From NCBI GenBank assembly GCA_009778065.1, contig WRKM01000003.1, positions 61,594 to 125,593 on the forward strand: 64,000 bases of DNA, in the 5' to 3' direction. This document shows positions 1 through 8,710 of the stretch, piece by piece (position 1 is the stretch's first letter; the number at the start of each line of letters is the position of its first letter). Below the pieces are notes generated by a model. It saw only the letters and a list, made by a program, of their open reading frames with translations. It ran no database searches and was not told the origin of the DNA. The stretch comes from Oscillospiraceae bacterium (GTDB lineage: Bacteria > Bacillota > Clostridia > Oscillospirales > Ruminococcaceae). The position numbers were made by a program, and so were the translations under genes.

Positions 1-1
1 C

Positions 2-718
2 ATGGTCGTGTATCATTTTATGTTCAGCCTTAACAATTTTTATAATGTTGACGTCCCTATTTTTTTTGAAGACTGGTTTGGTGTGATACGTAACATCTTT
101 GCGGGAGCTTTTATTTTTATATCGGGTTGTGTCTGCCGCTTTTCTCGTAATAACCTAAAGCGCGGGGTACAGTGCTTTTTCCTCGGAATGTTGATTACTT
201 TCGTAGTCGCCTTTGCTCAACCTGATTTTCCTATTTATTTCGGGGTTCTGCACCTCTTGGGGATAAGCATGATTATTTTCGCACTTTCTGAACCGTTCTT
301 TGATTTCGTTCCTCCTCTTGCAGGTATTATTATTTTCGGCTTTTTATTCTTCTTCCTTTTTAATGTACCTCATATTACTTATGCCGACAGAATGGTTCAA
401 AATTATGGTTATATAGGTTTTAAGGGTTTTTTCGAGGTATACTTACCCGATACCTTATATAAAACGGCTGTGCTTTTTCCTTTGGGTTTTCCGAAAGCAT
501 GGTCAAATTTCAGCGACTATTTCCCGCTTATACCGTGGTTCTTCCTTTTCGGGGCGGGTAGCTTCTTTGGCGTTTATGTGCGTGAAAACGCTCTGCCCCG
601 CTGGTTTTATAAAACGCGGGTAGGTTTCTTAGCGGCGACGGGACGGCATACGATTTGGATTTATTTACTTCATCAGCCGATTATTATTGCAATTTTGAAT
701 TTTGTATTTAAGGATTAA
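2..718 (+). CDS. Heparan-alpha-glucosaminide N-acetyltransferase-like membrane protein (DUF1624), 5' truncated
   Basis: A strongly hydrophobic protein of at least 238 residues with about seven predicted membrane helices. It opens with MVVYHF, which in DUF1624/HGSNAT-like proteins follows an N-terminal LDxLRG segment, so the true start most likely lies before the window. The C-terminal GRHTIWIYLLHQP stretch, with its histidine pair, also fits this acyltransferase family, whose members are thought to move acetyl groups onto sugars across the membrane. The substrate cannot be read from the sequence. It ends 24 bp before alaS on the same strand and may share its transcript. The family call is by motif and topology; the first residues are missing. 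Confidence 0.62.
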   Translation: MVVYHFMFSLNNFYNVDVPIFFEDWFGVIRNIFAGAFIFISGCVCRFSRNNLKRGVQCFFLGMLITFVVAFAQPDFPIYFGVLHLLGISMIIFALSEPFFDFVPPLAGIIIFGFLFFFLFNVPHITYADRMVQNYGYIGFKGFFEVYLPDTLYKTAVLFPLGFPKAWSNFSDYFPLIPWFFLFGAGSFFGVYVRENALPRWFYKTRVGFLAATGRHTIWIYLLHQPIIIAILNFVFKD

Positions 719-742
719 ACAGAGAAAGGATATTCAAGACAA

Positions 743-3271
743 ATGAAAAAAACAGGTTTAAACGAACTACGTGAAAGTTATCTTTCTTTTTTTGAGAGTA
801 AAGACCATCTGCGCCTTCAAAGCGCGCCTTTAGTACCAAAAGATGATAACTCTATACTGTTAATCAATGCGGGAATGACGCCGTTGAAAAAATATTTTAC
901 GGGACTCGAAGAGCCGCCGCGAAGACGTGCCGCATCCTGTCAGAAGTGCATACGCACACCCGATATTGAAAATGTCGGGCTGACGTCTCGTCACGGCACT
1001 TATTTTGAAATGCTCGGAAACTTTTCTTTCGGGGATTATTTCAAAAAAGAAGCCTGCTCCTGGGCATGGGAATACTTTACGAAAATACTCGAAATACCCG
1101 AAGACTTATTATGGATAAGCGTTTTTGAAGAGGACGATGAGGCGGCACAAATCTGGACTGAAGAAGTAGGCGTAAAACCTGAACGTATAGTACGTTTCGG
1201 CAGAGCCGATAATTTCTGGGAGCATGGAAGCGGACCCTGCGGTCCTTGTTCGGAGATTTACTTTGACCGCGGAATAGAACATGGTTGTAAACCGGAAAAT
1301 ACCGCATGTAAAGTCGGCTGTGACTGTGACCGTTATATCGAAGTCTGGAACCTCGTTTTCACCCAGTTCGACAGTGATGGTAAAGGGAATTACACACCTC
1401 TCGCTTCAAAAAATATTGACACGGGTATGGGGCTTGAAAGACTCGCCTGCGTAATGCAGGGCGTAGATAACCTTTTTGAGGTCGACACTGTGCGTAATAT
1501 AATGCAGAGGGTCTGCGAAATCACAGGTAAAAAATACAAAGAAAACCCAAAAGACGATATATCAATAAGAATAATAACCGACCACATTCGTTCAACCACG
1601 TTCATGATTTGTGACGGGGTTTTACCGTCAAATGAAGGCAGAGGGTACGTTTTAAGGCGGTTACTCAGGCGTGCTTCCCATCACGGGCGTTTGCTCGGAT
1701 TTAAAGAGCCTTTTCTTTATGACGTTTGCGACATGGTGGTTAATGAAAATAAATCAGCTTATCCCGAACTCTCCGAAAAGCACGATTATATTAAAAAAGC
1801 AATCAAAACAGAAGAGGAAAGCTTCGGCAAGACCGTTGAAAAAGGTTTAACTATTTTAACCGCATTAATAGATAATCTCTCTAAAGATGCCGTTGTTAAG
1901 GGCGAGGATGCGTTTAGGTTGCATGACACCTACGGCTTCCCTCTTGGTTTGACTAAGGAAATACTCGCGGAAAAAGGGTTTGGCTTAGATGAGGAAAAAT
2001 TCCGTGAGCTTATGCAGATTCAAAAAGATACAGCCCGTGCGAATCAGTCGTTTAAAGGCGGTTGGGGAGACGAGCAGTTGACAATCGACAGCGGACAGTT
2101 GACAGTTACATTTGAGGATATAGGCGAGATTGAGACGAAAATCCTTGAAGTTGTTCAAAAGGACGATTATACATTGGTTGTTCTCGAAAAAACGCCTTTT
2201 TATGCCGAAAGCGGCGGTCAAGTCGGAGACGCCGGACAGTTGACAATGAACAGCGGACAGTTGATAGTTAAAGTTATTGATACTAAAAAGACATCTACGG
2301 GGGTTGCGTTTTGTGTATGTGAGGGTTCACCCGCCCTTAAAAAAGGTGATGTTGTAACCGCAAAGACGGACGCAACGCGCCGCCGCGCAATTCAACGTAA
2401 TCATACGTCGGCGCATATTTTACAGGCGGCGATGCGTGAGGTTCTCGGCGTACATGTCAGTCAGGCGGGTTCCCTTGTTGACGAAAACCGTTGCCGCTTC
2501 GATTTCACGCACGGACAAGCTCTCAGTGCCGATGAAATCGGGAGAATAGAAAAAGCCGTTAATAATTGCATTTTATGTAATTATTCAGTAAACGTCAGCG
2601 AAATGCCGCTCGCCAAAGCAAAGGAAATCGGTGCTGTCGCACTTTTCGGGGAAAAATACGGCGATACGGTCAGGGTAGTTAATATCGGGGGCGTTTCTAC
2701 CGAACTCTGCGGGGGAACTCATGTTAAAAACACAGGCGAAATAGGCTTATTCAAGATTGTTTCCGAAGCGAGTGCGGCGGCGGGAATTCGCCGAATTGAA
2801 GCCGTTACAGGCTTCGGCGTACTTGATTTAATTAATTCAAAACAAAACGAAATATCATCAGCGGTAAATAAAATAAAACAACAAAACTCCGCACACTCAA
2901 AAGAAATCGCGAGTTTAAACGCTTTAATCGCTCAGATGCAGGCTCAAAACTCTAAAATAGAGCAGGTGGGCGAAAGAGACGGAATTAAACTGTTAATTAT
3001 GAAAACTCCGGGTGCGAACGCCGATGCTTTAAGGCAAGCGGGAGATAAACTAAAGTCCGAACACGCGGACTTCGCCGCTGTTTTAGCCGGAGAGAGCAAC
3101 TTCCTTTGCGTATGTGATAAAGGTGCAATTACCAAAGGTTTTAATGCGGGAAATATAGTTCGCGAAATCGCCGCCATAACCGGAGGAAAAGGCGGTGGCA
3201 GAGCCGACAGTGCGATGGCGGGTATCGGCGACACTTCAAAAACAGACCAAGCTTTAGCTTCATTTAAGTAA
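743..3271 (+). CDS. alaS: Alanyl-tRNA synthetase
   Basis: Charges tRNA-Ala in the cytoplasm. At 842 residues it is slightly shorter than the usual 870-880. The class II catalytic core is N-terminal. The editing domain carries the zinc/editing residues HTSAH (H554, H558) and CGGTH (C656, H660), followed by a DHHA1-type C-terminal domain. TPFYAESGGQVGD is the AlaS hallmark. An AAAGGA ribosome site precedes the ATG. Two segments reading QLTIDSGQLT and QLTMNSGQL (about residues 444-455 and 497-509) are encoded by copies of a short DNA repeat listed separately; they sit in loops beside the TPFYAESGG strand. Only 24 bp separates the gene from its upstream neighbour, so there is no room for a T-box. 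Confidence 0.97.
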   Translation: MKKTGLNELRESYLSFFESKDHLRLQSAPLVPKDDNSILLINAGMTPLKKYFTGLEEPPRRRAASCQKCIRTPDIENVGLTSRHGTYFEMLGNFSFGDYFKKEACSWAWEYFTKILEIPEDLLWISVFEEDDEAAQIWTEEVGVKPERIVRFGRADNFWEHGSGPCGPCSEIYFDRGIEHGCKPENTACKVGCDCDRYIEVWNLVFTQFDSDGKGNYTPLASKNIDTGMGLERLACVMQGVDNLFEVDTVRNIMQRVCEITGKKYKENPKDDISIRIITDHIRSTTFMICDGVLPSNEGRGYVLRRLLRRASHHGRLLGFKEPFLYDVCDMVVNENKSAYPELSEKHDYIKKAIKTEEESFGKTVEKGLTILTALIDNLSKDAVVKGEDAFRLHDTYGFPLGLTKEILAEKGFGLDEEKFRELMQIQKDTARANQSFKGGWGDEQLTIDSGQLTVTFEDIGEIETKILEVVQKDDYTLVVLEKTPFYAESGGQVGDAGQLTMNSGQLIVKVIDTKKTSTGVAFCVCEGSPALKKGDVVTAKTDATRRRAIQRNHTSAHILQAAMREVLGVHVSQAGSLVDENRCRFDFTHGQALSADEIGRIEKAVNNCILCNYSVNVSEMPLAKAKEIGAVALFGEKYGDTVRVVNIGGVSTELCGGTHVKNTGEIGLFKIVSEASAAAGIRRIEAVTGFGVLDLINSKQNEISSAVNKIKQQNSAHSKEIASLNALIAQMQAQNSKIEQVGERDGIKLLIMKTPGANADALRQAGDKLKSEHADFAAVLAGESNFLCVCDKGAITKGFNAGNIVREIAAITGGKGGGRADSAMAGIGDTSKTDQALASFK
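2072..2108 (+). repeat. Short GACAATTGAC-type repeat in frame within alaS, copy 1
   Basis: The stretch contains CAGTTGACAATCGACAGC and then GGACAGTTGACAGTT, two tandem units of the same motif read in frame as QLTIDSGQLTV. It resembles the second alaS copy and the intergenic copy at 28011-28043. It lies in a loop of the protein that varies between AlaS homologues. Confidence 0.7.
2233..2270 (+). repeat. Short GACAATTGAC-type repeat in frame within alaS, copy 2
   Basis: GGACAGTTGACAATGAACAG is followed by CGGACAGTTGATAGTTA, read as GQLTMNSGQLIV. It is in the same reading frame as copy 1 and lies directly after the conserved ESGGQVGD strand, where other AlaS proteins have a short unrelated loop. 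Confidence 0.7.
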
Positions 3272-3297
3272 AATCATAAAGAGAAGGAGTACTACTA

Positions 3298-3633
3298 ATG
3301 GACTGCATATTCTGTAAAATAATAGTTGGCGAGATACCGGCTGAGAAGGTATACTCTGACGAGGAGATAATTGCCTTTAAAGACATTAACCCTCAAGCTC
3401 CCTGTCATATTCTCATTATTCCTAAACGACATATCGACGGGGCGGATGTTTTAAAGTCTGACGATGCAGAACTTACGGGAAAATTAATTTTAGCGGCGGC
3501 GCGAATAGCTCGGCAATTTCATTTAGAGAGCGGATACCGAATCGTCACTAATATAGGCAAGGATGGCGGACAGACGGTCAGACATTTGCATTTTCATCTA
3601 CTCGGCGGCGAAAAGCTGAAAGACAGTTTTTAA
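3298..3633 (+). CDS. HIT family (HinT-like) nucleotide hydrolase
   Basis: A 111-residue histidine triad protein, full length for the HinT branch. The signature HLHFH (H96, H98, H100) and the N-terminal CIFCKI motif are both present. HinT enzymes hydrolyse purine nucleoside phosphoramidates in the cytoplasm. An AAGGAG ribosome site lies 8 bp before the ATG. The stop codon abuts the start of the next gene, so the two are very likely co-translated. HIT genes are common beside aminoacyl-tRNA synthetase genes, which matches HinT activity on aminoacyl-adenylates (family knowledge). Confidence 0.92.
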   Translation: MDCIFCKIIVGEIPAEKVYSDEEIIAFKDINPQAPCHILIIPKRHIDGADVLKSDDAELTGKLILAAARIARQFHLESGYRIVTNIGKDGGQTVRHLHFHLLGGEKLKDSF

Positions 3634-5637
3634 ATGAAGGTTCCGGCGGCTACGGTTGGGTTCTCTTACCTTATAGGGTTAATATTTGCCTTTCTTTTAG
3701 GGTTTGACCCTGTTTTGAGTTTTATAATATCGGGATTTATCGTTTTATCGGGCTTAGGTTTCTTGATTTATATAAAACTTAAAGTATCTTGTGTCGGAAT
3801 GTGCCTTGTTATATTTGGTACGGCTTTCGGGGTTTATGCGGCATACAGACTTACCGCTATTGCCCCTGCTTATGCCTTAGACGGTCAGAGACATGAGATT
3901 GTCGGCGTTGTGCTTGAAAAAACCTCACCCGCTCACGATATGGCGGGTTACATGATTGAGTCTGTAATAAACGAAAAGGCTGTGAGATTTTCTCTGTACG
4001 CTTCCGATACGGGGGCTGAGGTTGGCGATTCAATTACTTTTGAGGCTGAATTTTCTCTGTTGAGAAATAATACGGCTTTTACTGAGGCAACGTATTACAT
4101 GGGGCGGGGTGTTTTTTTAAAGGCTGCCGCCAAAACAACGCCTGTAGCGGTAAAAAACGACACTTTCACGTTGGGCGGATTAATCCGCGGCTTTAATACA
4201 CACTTGAAAAACGCTGTTATGAAAGCTTTTCCGAATGATACGGGCGGGTTAATTTGTGCTGTTTTTCTCGGAGACAGGTCATCACTCTCAGATTCTCTTT
4301 CGAGGGCGGTGACGAGGGCGGGAGTCGGGCATTATACCGCTGTTTCAGGACTGCACCTAACACTCGTAGCTCATTTATTCATATCAGTCTTAGGGCTTAC
4401 GCGGCTTAAAGCTATGCGTAAAACAAAATTTGCGATTATTGCATTTTTGACGCTTGTCTTCATGGTCTTCTTTAATCTGTCGCCTTCGGTGACGAGGGCG
4501 GGAATTATGCTGATTGTATATTACGGCGGTGAGCTTTTCATGCGCCGGGGAAATTCGCTTAACTCTATAGGCTTTGCGGCTTTTATTCTGCTTATGTTCT
4601 CACCCTATGCCTGTCTTGACGCAGGGTTACTTTTATCAATTGCGGGAACTGTCGGGATAGGCGTTATTGCTCCCGCAGTCAATAAGCACTTTACCTCCTC
4701 ACGCTTAAAGTCGTTAAGAGAAGTTTTCATCGCTAACCTTTGCGCTAACTACGCAGTGTTACCTCTGACGGCAGTGATTTTCGGAGGTGTGTCGCTTGTT
4801 TCGGCGATTACGAGTATTATATTGCTGCCCTTTTTTACATTATTGCTTTTAGCTATGGTTGTTTTTGCGTTCACAGCGGGAACAGGCGGTTTATCGCTTC
4901 TTGCGGCGGGGTTTATGGCGCGGATTATGGAGTTGCTCATCATCTTTTTCGGCAGACTTAAATTTGCATATATACCTATGGATTACGGCTTTATTGTGCC
5001 TTGGATAATTACATCGATTATATTTATCACTGTAATCGGATTTTTATATAAAAATATCGGTAAGACCATTTATTCGGTTATGGTCAGTGTTTTCGCACTT
5101 TCCATGATGGTGATTTCCATGAAATATTTTGAGCTTGATAAAACACGCTTTGAAGTTTATACCGATGGTACTTCTGCCTGCGTATTTTTACGAAATAATA
5201 ACAACTCCGTTGTAATTGTCACCGATGACGGCAGGCGAACAGCCGATGCGGCACGGAATTACATTCAAGACAATTTTTTAGATGAAATAAGTCTGCTGAT
5301 TGTTTTAAACAGCACGAACAATTCTCTTCGCCTTTTTGACGAGCTCCCTTCTTTAGTATATAACCCTCCGAATACCGATGAACTTACATACGATGTCGGC
5401 GGAATCTTCACAGTAATAAAAAGTAATGGTAGTGCAGTCATAAATTATAATGATATAAAAATTAATGTCGCTCATATAAAAGCCTCCGCCTCGGCAGATA
5501 TAAACGTAACCTACAACTACTCCGTCAATGCGGGGGAATCAAACGGTATGGTGATACACACCTCTCGCCGCTCTAAAACGAAAAATGAAAAAGAGTTTAA
5601 TGCCTTTTACGAGAGAGTAAACCTTATTTTGAATTAA
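3634..5637 (+). CDS. comEC: ComEC/Rec2-family DNA uptake channel
   Basis: A 667-residue polytopic membrane protein. An N-terminal DUF4131-like region (about residues 1-180) has two or more helices. The central Competence domain (about 190-470) contains HYTAVSGLHLTLVAHL, the counterpart of the ComEC hallmark HxxAISGLH. The C-terminal 150 residues resemble a worn metallo-beta-lactamase fold but show no HxHxDH motif. In naturally competent bacteria ComEC passes single-stranded DNA through the membrane. No other competence gene is nearby, and ComEC-holA adjacency is common in Firmicutes. The ATG directly follows the HIT stop codon. Confidence 0.85.
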   Translation: MKVPAATVGFSYLIGLIFAFLLGFDPVLSFIISGFIVLSGLGFLIYIKLKVSCVGMCLVIFGTAFGVYAAYRLTAIAPAYALDGQRHEIVGVVLEKTSPAHDMAGYMIESVINEKAVRFSLYASDTGAEVGDSITFEAEFSLLRNNTAFTEATYYMGRGVFLKAAAKTTPVAVKNDTFTLGGLIRGFNTHLKNAVMKAFPNDTGGLICAVFLGDRSSLSDSLSRAVTRAGVGHYTAVSGLHLTLVAHLFISVLGLTRLKAMRKTKFAIIAFLTLVFMVFFNLSPSVTRAGIMLIVYYGGELFMRRGNSLNSIGFAAFILLMFSPYACLDAGLLLSIAGTVGIGVIAPAVNKHFTSSRLKSLREVFIANLCANYAVLPLTAVIFGGVSLVSAITSIILLPFFTLLLLAMVVFAFTAGTGGLSLLAAGFMARIMELLIIFFGRLKFAYIPMDYGFIVPWIITSIIFITVIGFLYKNIGKTIYSVMVSVFALSMMVISMKYFELDKTRFEVYTDGTSACVFLRNNNNSVVIVTDDGRRTADAARNYIQDNFLDEISLLIVLNSTNNSLRLFDELPSLVYNPPNTDELTYDVGGIFTVIKSNGSAVINYNDIKINVAHIKASASADINVTYNYSVNAGESNGMVIHTSRRSKTKNEKEFNAFYERVNLILN

Positions 5638-5651
5638 AGGATTTCAATTAC

Positions 5652-6668
5652 ATGAGAATTGATGAGCAAGCCTTAAAGGATAATATCAAGCTTAATAAGC
5701 TGACTAATCTTTACTACTTTTACGGTAAGGAAGCTTTTCTCGTGAAAACTTATACCGAGCGTGTAAAAACAAAGTTCGCACCCGATTTAGATGAGTTTAA
5801 TTTTATAAAGTTCACAGGCATACCGGACTTTGATTCGCTGTCTGAAGCGATAGAGACACTGCCTGTTTTTGCGGACAGAAAGGTCTTATTCTTAAACGAT
5901 TTTGATGCAGAGAAAACCGATGCGGATACACTCGAAAGATTTATCCTTTTATTCTCCGATATACCCGATTATTGTACGCTCATTATCAGCATAACAGGCT
6001 TTGAACCGAGCGTAAAAAACGCAAAGACAAAAAAACTGCTTTCCGCCGTAGAAGCAAATGGTACAATCTGCGAATTCGATTTTTTAAGCCGCCCGAAGGC
6101 TGTAGAGCTAATCACCGGAAAAGCCGCTCGTCTCGGCTGTATTATAGAACGCACCGATGCTGAATACTTATATGATTTATGCCTCGGCAGTCTTACGCTT
6201 ATTGGTTCTGAGGTCGAGAAACTCGTTTCTTACGTGGGAGGAAGCGGAAAAATCACAAGAGAGGTGATTGAACTTTTAACGCCGCGCCTTACAGAAACGA
6301 GCGTATATGAACTCGCCTCCGCATTAACTGCTAAACGCACTAAAATTGCTTTTCGCATACTTGACGACCTCATTTCTCAAAACGTGAGTACGGTAATTAT
6401 ATTATCCTCGCTTTCAGGAGCTTTTACGGATTTTTACCGTGCAAAGCTCGGCAAAAACCACAGACAATCACCCGAAAAAACCGCCTCGGATTTTAATTAC
6501 GCAAAAAACCGCGCATGGCTTATGAAGAAAATTCCGAGTGCGGAACTTACATATATCAAGAATTGTATAAAGCTCCTATATAGAGCCGACATTAAAATTA
6601 AATCTACGAATCTTAACGACAGGACGGTAATAGAGAAAGTAATGGCAGATATTCTGGTGTTAAAATGA
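5652..6668 (+). CDS. holA: DNA polymerase III delta subunit
   Basis: A 338-residue protein, the usual size for HolA. It opens with the family pattern of a short helix and then LTNLYYFYGKEAFLVKTY, and keeps the clamp-loader core and helical collar. Delta opens the beta sliding clamp within the clamp-loader complex. No Walker lysine is present, as expected for delta. An AAAGGA ribosome site lies 9 bp before the ATG. The gene overlaps the next one by ATGA. A position downstream of comEC is typical for Firmicutes. Confidence 0.9.
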   Translation: MRIDEQALKDNIKLNKLTNLYYFYGKEAFLVKTYTERVKTKFAPDLDEFNFIKFTGIPDFDSLSEAIETLPVFADRKVLFLNDFDAEKTDADTLERFILLFSDIPDYCTLIISITGFEPSVKNAKTKKLLSAVEANGTICEFDFLSRPKAVELITGKAARLGCIIERTDAEYLYDLCLGSLTLIGSEVEKLVSYVGGSGKITREVIELLTPRLTETSVYELASALTAKRTKIAFRILDDLISQNVSTVIILSSLSGAFTDFYRAKLGKNHRQSPEKTASDFNYAKNRAWLMKKIPSAELTYIKNCIKLLYRADIKIKSTNLNDRTVIEKVMADILVLK

Positions 6669-7249
6669 TTAAACTACGCCAAGCGGTAATTGTAGAAGGA
6701 AAATACGATAAAATTAAACTTTCGGGTTTAATCGATGCCGTGATTATAACGACTGACGGATTCCGTATTTTCAGTAATTCAAAAAAGCTTGAGTTAATCA
6801 AGACTTTTGCAAAAAGGCACGGCGTAATTATCCTCACAGATTCCGACAGTGCGGGTTTTCTGATTCGTAATCGGCTGAAAAGCCATATCAAAGAGGGAGA
6901 AATCCACAATATATACATACCCGATATTTTCGGGAAAGAGAAAAGAAAAACCGCACCATCCCGCGAGAATAAACTCGGTGTCGAGGGTATTGATACAGAT
7001 GTTTTAAAGAAGGCATTTGAGAAATTCACAGATGAAAAACACTGTGATGCTTCTTGGGCAACGAGAGAAAGGCTTTTTGACAACGGACTCAGCGGATGCA
7101 TCAATTCTTCCGAGCTTCGGAAAAAATTATTCCGAGAATTGAATCTGCCTGAAAACCTGTCTTCAAAAGCGTTACCCGCCGTATTAAACGCACTCTTTTC
7201 TGAAAATGAGTATATTAGGGCTTTAAATAAAATCAAGGAGTATGATTAA
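6665..7249 (+). CDS. Toprim-domain protein, ribonuclease M5-like (DUF4093)
   Basis: A 194-residue protein starting with a Toprim fold: the acidic residue E11 in IVEGKYD and the DxD pair D59/D61 in LTDSDSAG. Length and layout match the RNase M5 group, which matures 5S rRNA, and the DUF4093 C-terminal half found in clostridial homologues. In B. subtilis rnmV sits elsewhere, so true M5 activity is inferred. The start overlaps the holA stop as ATGA, and its own stop overlaps the next ATG by 1 base, indicating translational coupling. Confidence 0.7.
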   Translation: MIKLRQAVIVEGKYDKIKLSGLIDAVIITTDGFRIFSNSKKLELIKTFAKRHGVIILTDSDSAGFLIRNRLKSHIKEGEIHNIYIPDIFGKEKRKTAPSRENKLGVEGIDTDVLKKAFEKFTDEKHCDASWATRERLFDNGLSGCINSSELRKKLFRELNLPENLSSKALPAVLNALFSENEYIRALNKIKEYD

Positions 7250-8697
7250 TGGTTTTTTCAAGTATACCTTTTCTTTTTATGTTTTTACCCGCTTTTTTAG
7301 CAATTTATTATATACTGCCGAAATGTTTGAAGAATCTGTTTATCTTGATTGCTTCTTTGTTTTTCTATGCCTGGGGTGAGCCTAAATACATAATAATTAT
7401 GCTCGTTTCCATAATGATTGATTACATAGTCGGAATAGTCATGTGGAAATACGACAATAACGATAAGGTGCGAAAAATCGCGCTTCTTGTTTCGGTCATC
7501 GTTAATTTATTTCTGCTCGGACTTTTTAAATACGGAATCTTTATAACCGATAACCTCAACGCTCTCGGCATATTCGGTATAGACTTAAACTATCCTATTT
7601 TTAAAATCGGCAGTTTTGAAATGCCTGTTCGCGCCCTGCCTCCGATTGGTATGAGCTTTTTCACCTTCCAATCTATGTCATATACAATAGATTTATATAA
7701 ACGTAATATAGAAGTTCAGAAAAACCCGATTTCATTTGCCGCCTTCGTTACACTGTTCCCACAGCTTGTTGCGGGACCGATTGTGCGATACAGCGATATT
7801 GCGAAAGAGCTTGACTACCGCAAACATACGCTCTCAATGACCTATGACGGCATAATGCGCTTTATAACGGGTCTCGGAAAAAAAGTGCTAATCGCTAACA
7901 ATATAGGATTGCTCTGGTCGCAGGTAAAGCTCATGGACACGAGCGAGCTTTCGGTACTGACCGCATGGCTCGGAATCATAGCATTTACCTTTCAGATTTA
8001 TTTTGACTTTTCGGGTTATTCCGATATGGCAATAGGGCTTGGAAAAATGCTCGGCTTTAATTTCCCTAAGAATTTCGACTACCCGTATATGTCAAAGGAT
8101 ATTTCAGAATTTTGGCGGCGATGGCATATGACGCTCGGAGCGTGGTTTAAAAGCTATGTTTATTTTCCGCTCGGCGGAAGCCGTAAAGGTATGAGACGCA
8201 CGGTTTTTAATCTTGCCGTTGTATGGACTCTCACGGGCATATGGCATGGTGCAAGCTGGAACTTCATCGTATGGGGTTGTTTTTATGGCGTGATTATTAT
8301 AGCCGAAAAGTTGTTTCTCGGTAGATTCCTTAATAAATTGCCCGTTTTTATTCGTTCGGGCTATGTTATGCTTCTTGTGACTTTGGGTTGGGTACTCTTT
8401 GATACGGCAGATTTAACAACCGCATTCCGCTATATGGGCGTCATGTTCGGAATAGGCGGAAACGGCGCGTTCTTTGATAACCCGGCGCATTACGCACTTC
8501 TTAACTTTTCGGTTATTCTCATTATCTGTTTCATCGCCTGTACCGATATTTGGAAACGTATTTATAATCGGCTGTATCCGAAAATGTCGGCAGTTCTTAA
8601 TTACGGCGGTATCGTTTATCAGTCGGCTGTATTTGTTTTAGTAATATCGTATCTTGTGGACGCGGGATTTAATCCGTTTCTTTATTTTAATTTTTGA
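7249..8697 (+). CDS. MBOAT family O-acyltransferase (AlgI/DltB-like)
   Basis: A 482-residue polytopic membrane protein with the MBOAT core: FPQLVAGPIVRY, FWRRWHMTLGAWFKSYVYFPLGG and the active-site histidine in GIWHGASWNF (H333). These proteins move acyl groups from a cytoplasmic donor to an acceptor outside, usually acetate onto an exopolysaccharide or a cell-wall polymer. The next gene encodes a DHHW partner, which is the AlgI/AlgJ-X type arrangement, so extracellular glycan O-acetylation is the likely job. No dltA or dltC is nearby, which argues against D-alanylation. The gene is coupled to the upstream Toprim gene. Confidence 0.9.
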   Translation: MVFSSIPFLFMFLPAFLAIYYILPKCLKNLFILIASLFFYAWGEPKYIIIMLVSIMIDYIVGIVMWKYDNNDKVRKIALLVSVIVNLFLLGLFKYGIFITDNLNALGIFGIDLNYPIFKIGSFEMPVRALPPIGMSFFTFQSMSYTIDLYKRNIEVQKNPISFAAFVTLFPQLVAGPIVRYSDIAKELDYRKHTLSMTYDGIMRFITGLGKKVLIANNIGLLWSQVKLMDTSELSVLTAWLGIIAFTFQIYFDFSGYSDMAIGLGKMLGFNFPKNFDYPYMSKDISEFWRRWHMTLGAWFKSYVYFPLGGSRKGMRRTVFNLAVVWTLTGIWHGASWNFIVWGCFYGVIIIAEKLFLGRFLNKLPVFIRSGYVMLLVTLGWVLFDTADLTTAFRYMGVMFGIGGNGAFFDNPAHYALLNFSVILIICFIACTDIWKRIYNRLYPKMSAVLNYGGIVYQSAVFVLVISYLVDAGFNPFLYFNF

Positions 8698-8710
8698 TTA
8701 AGGGGGAAAA

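Noticed and set aside
6613..7236. A 207-codon open frame on the minus strand across the Toprim gene
   Set aside because: It lies opposite an RNase M5-like gene with clear Toprim motifs and shows no domain or ribosome site.
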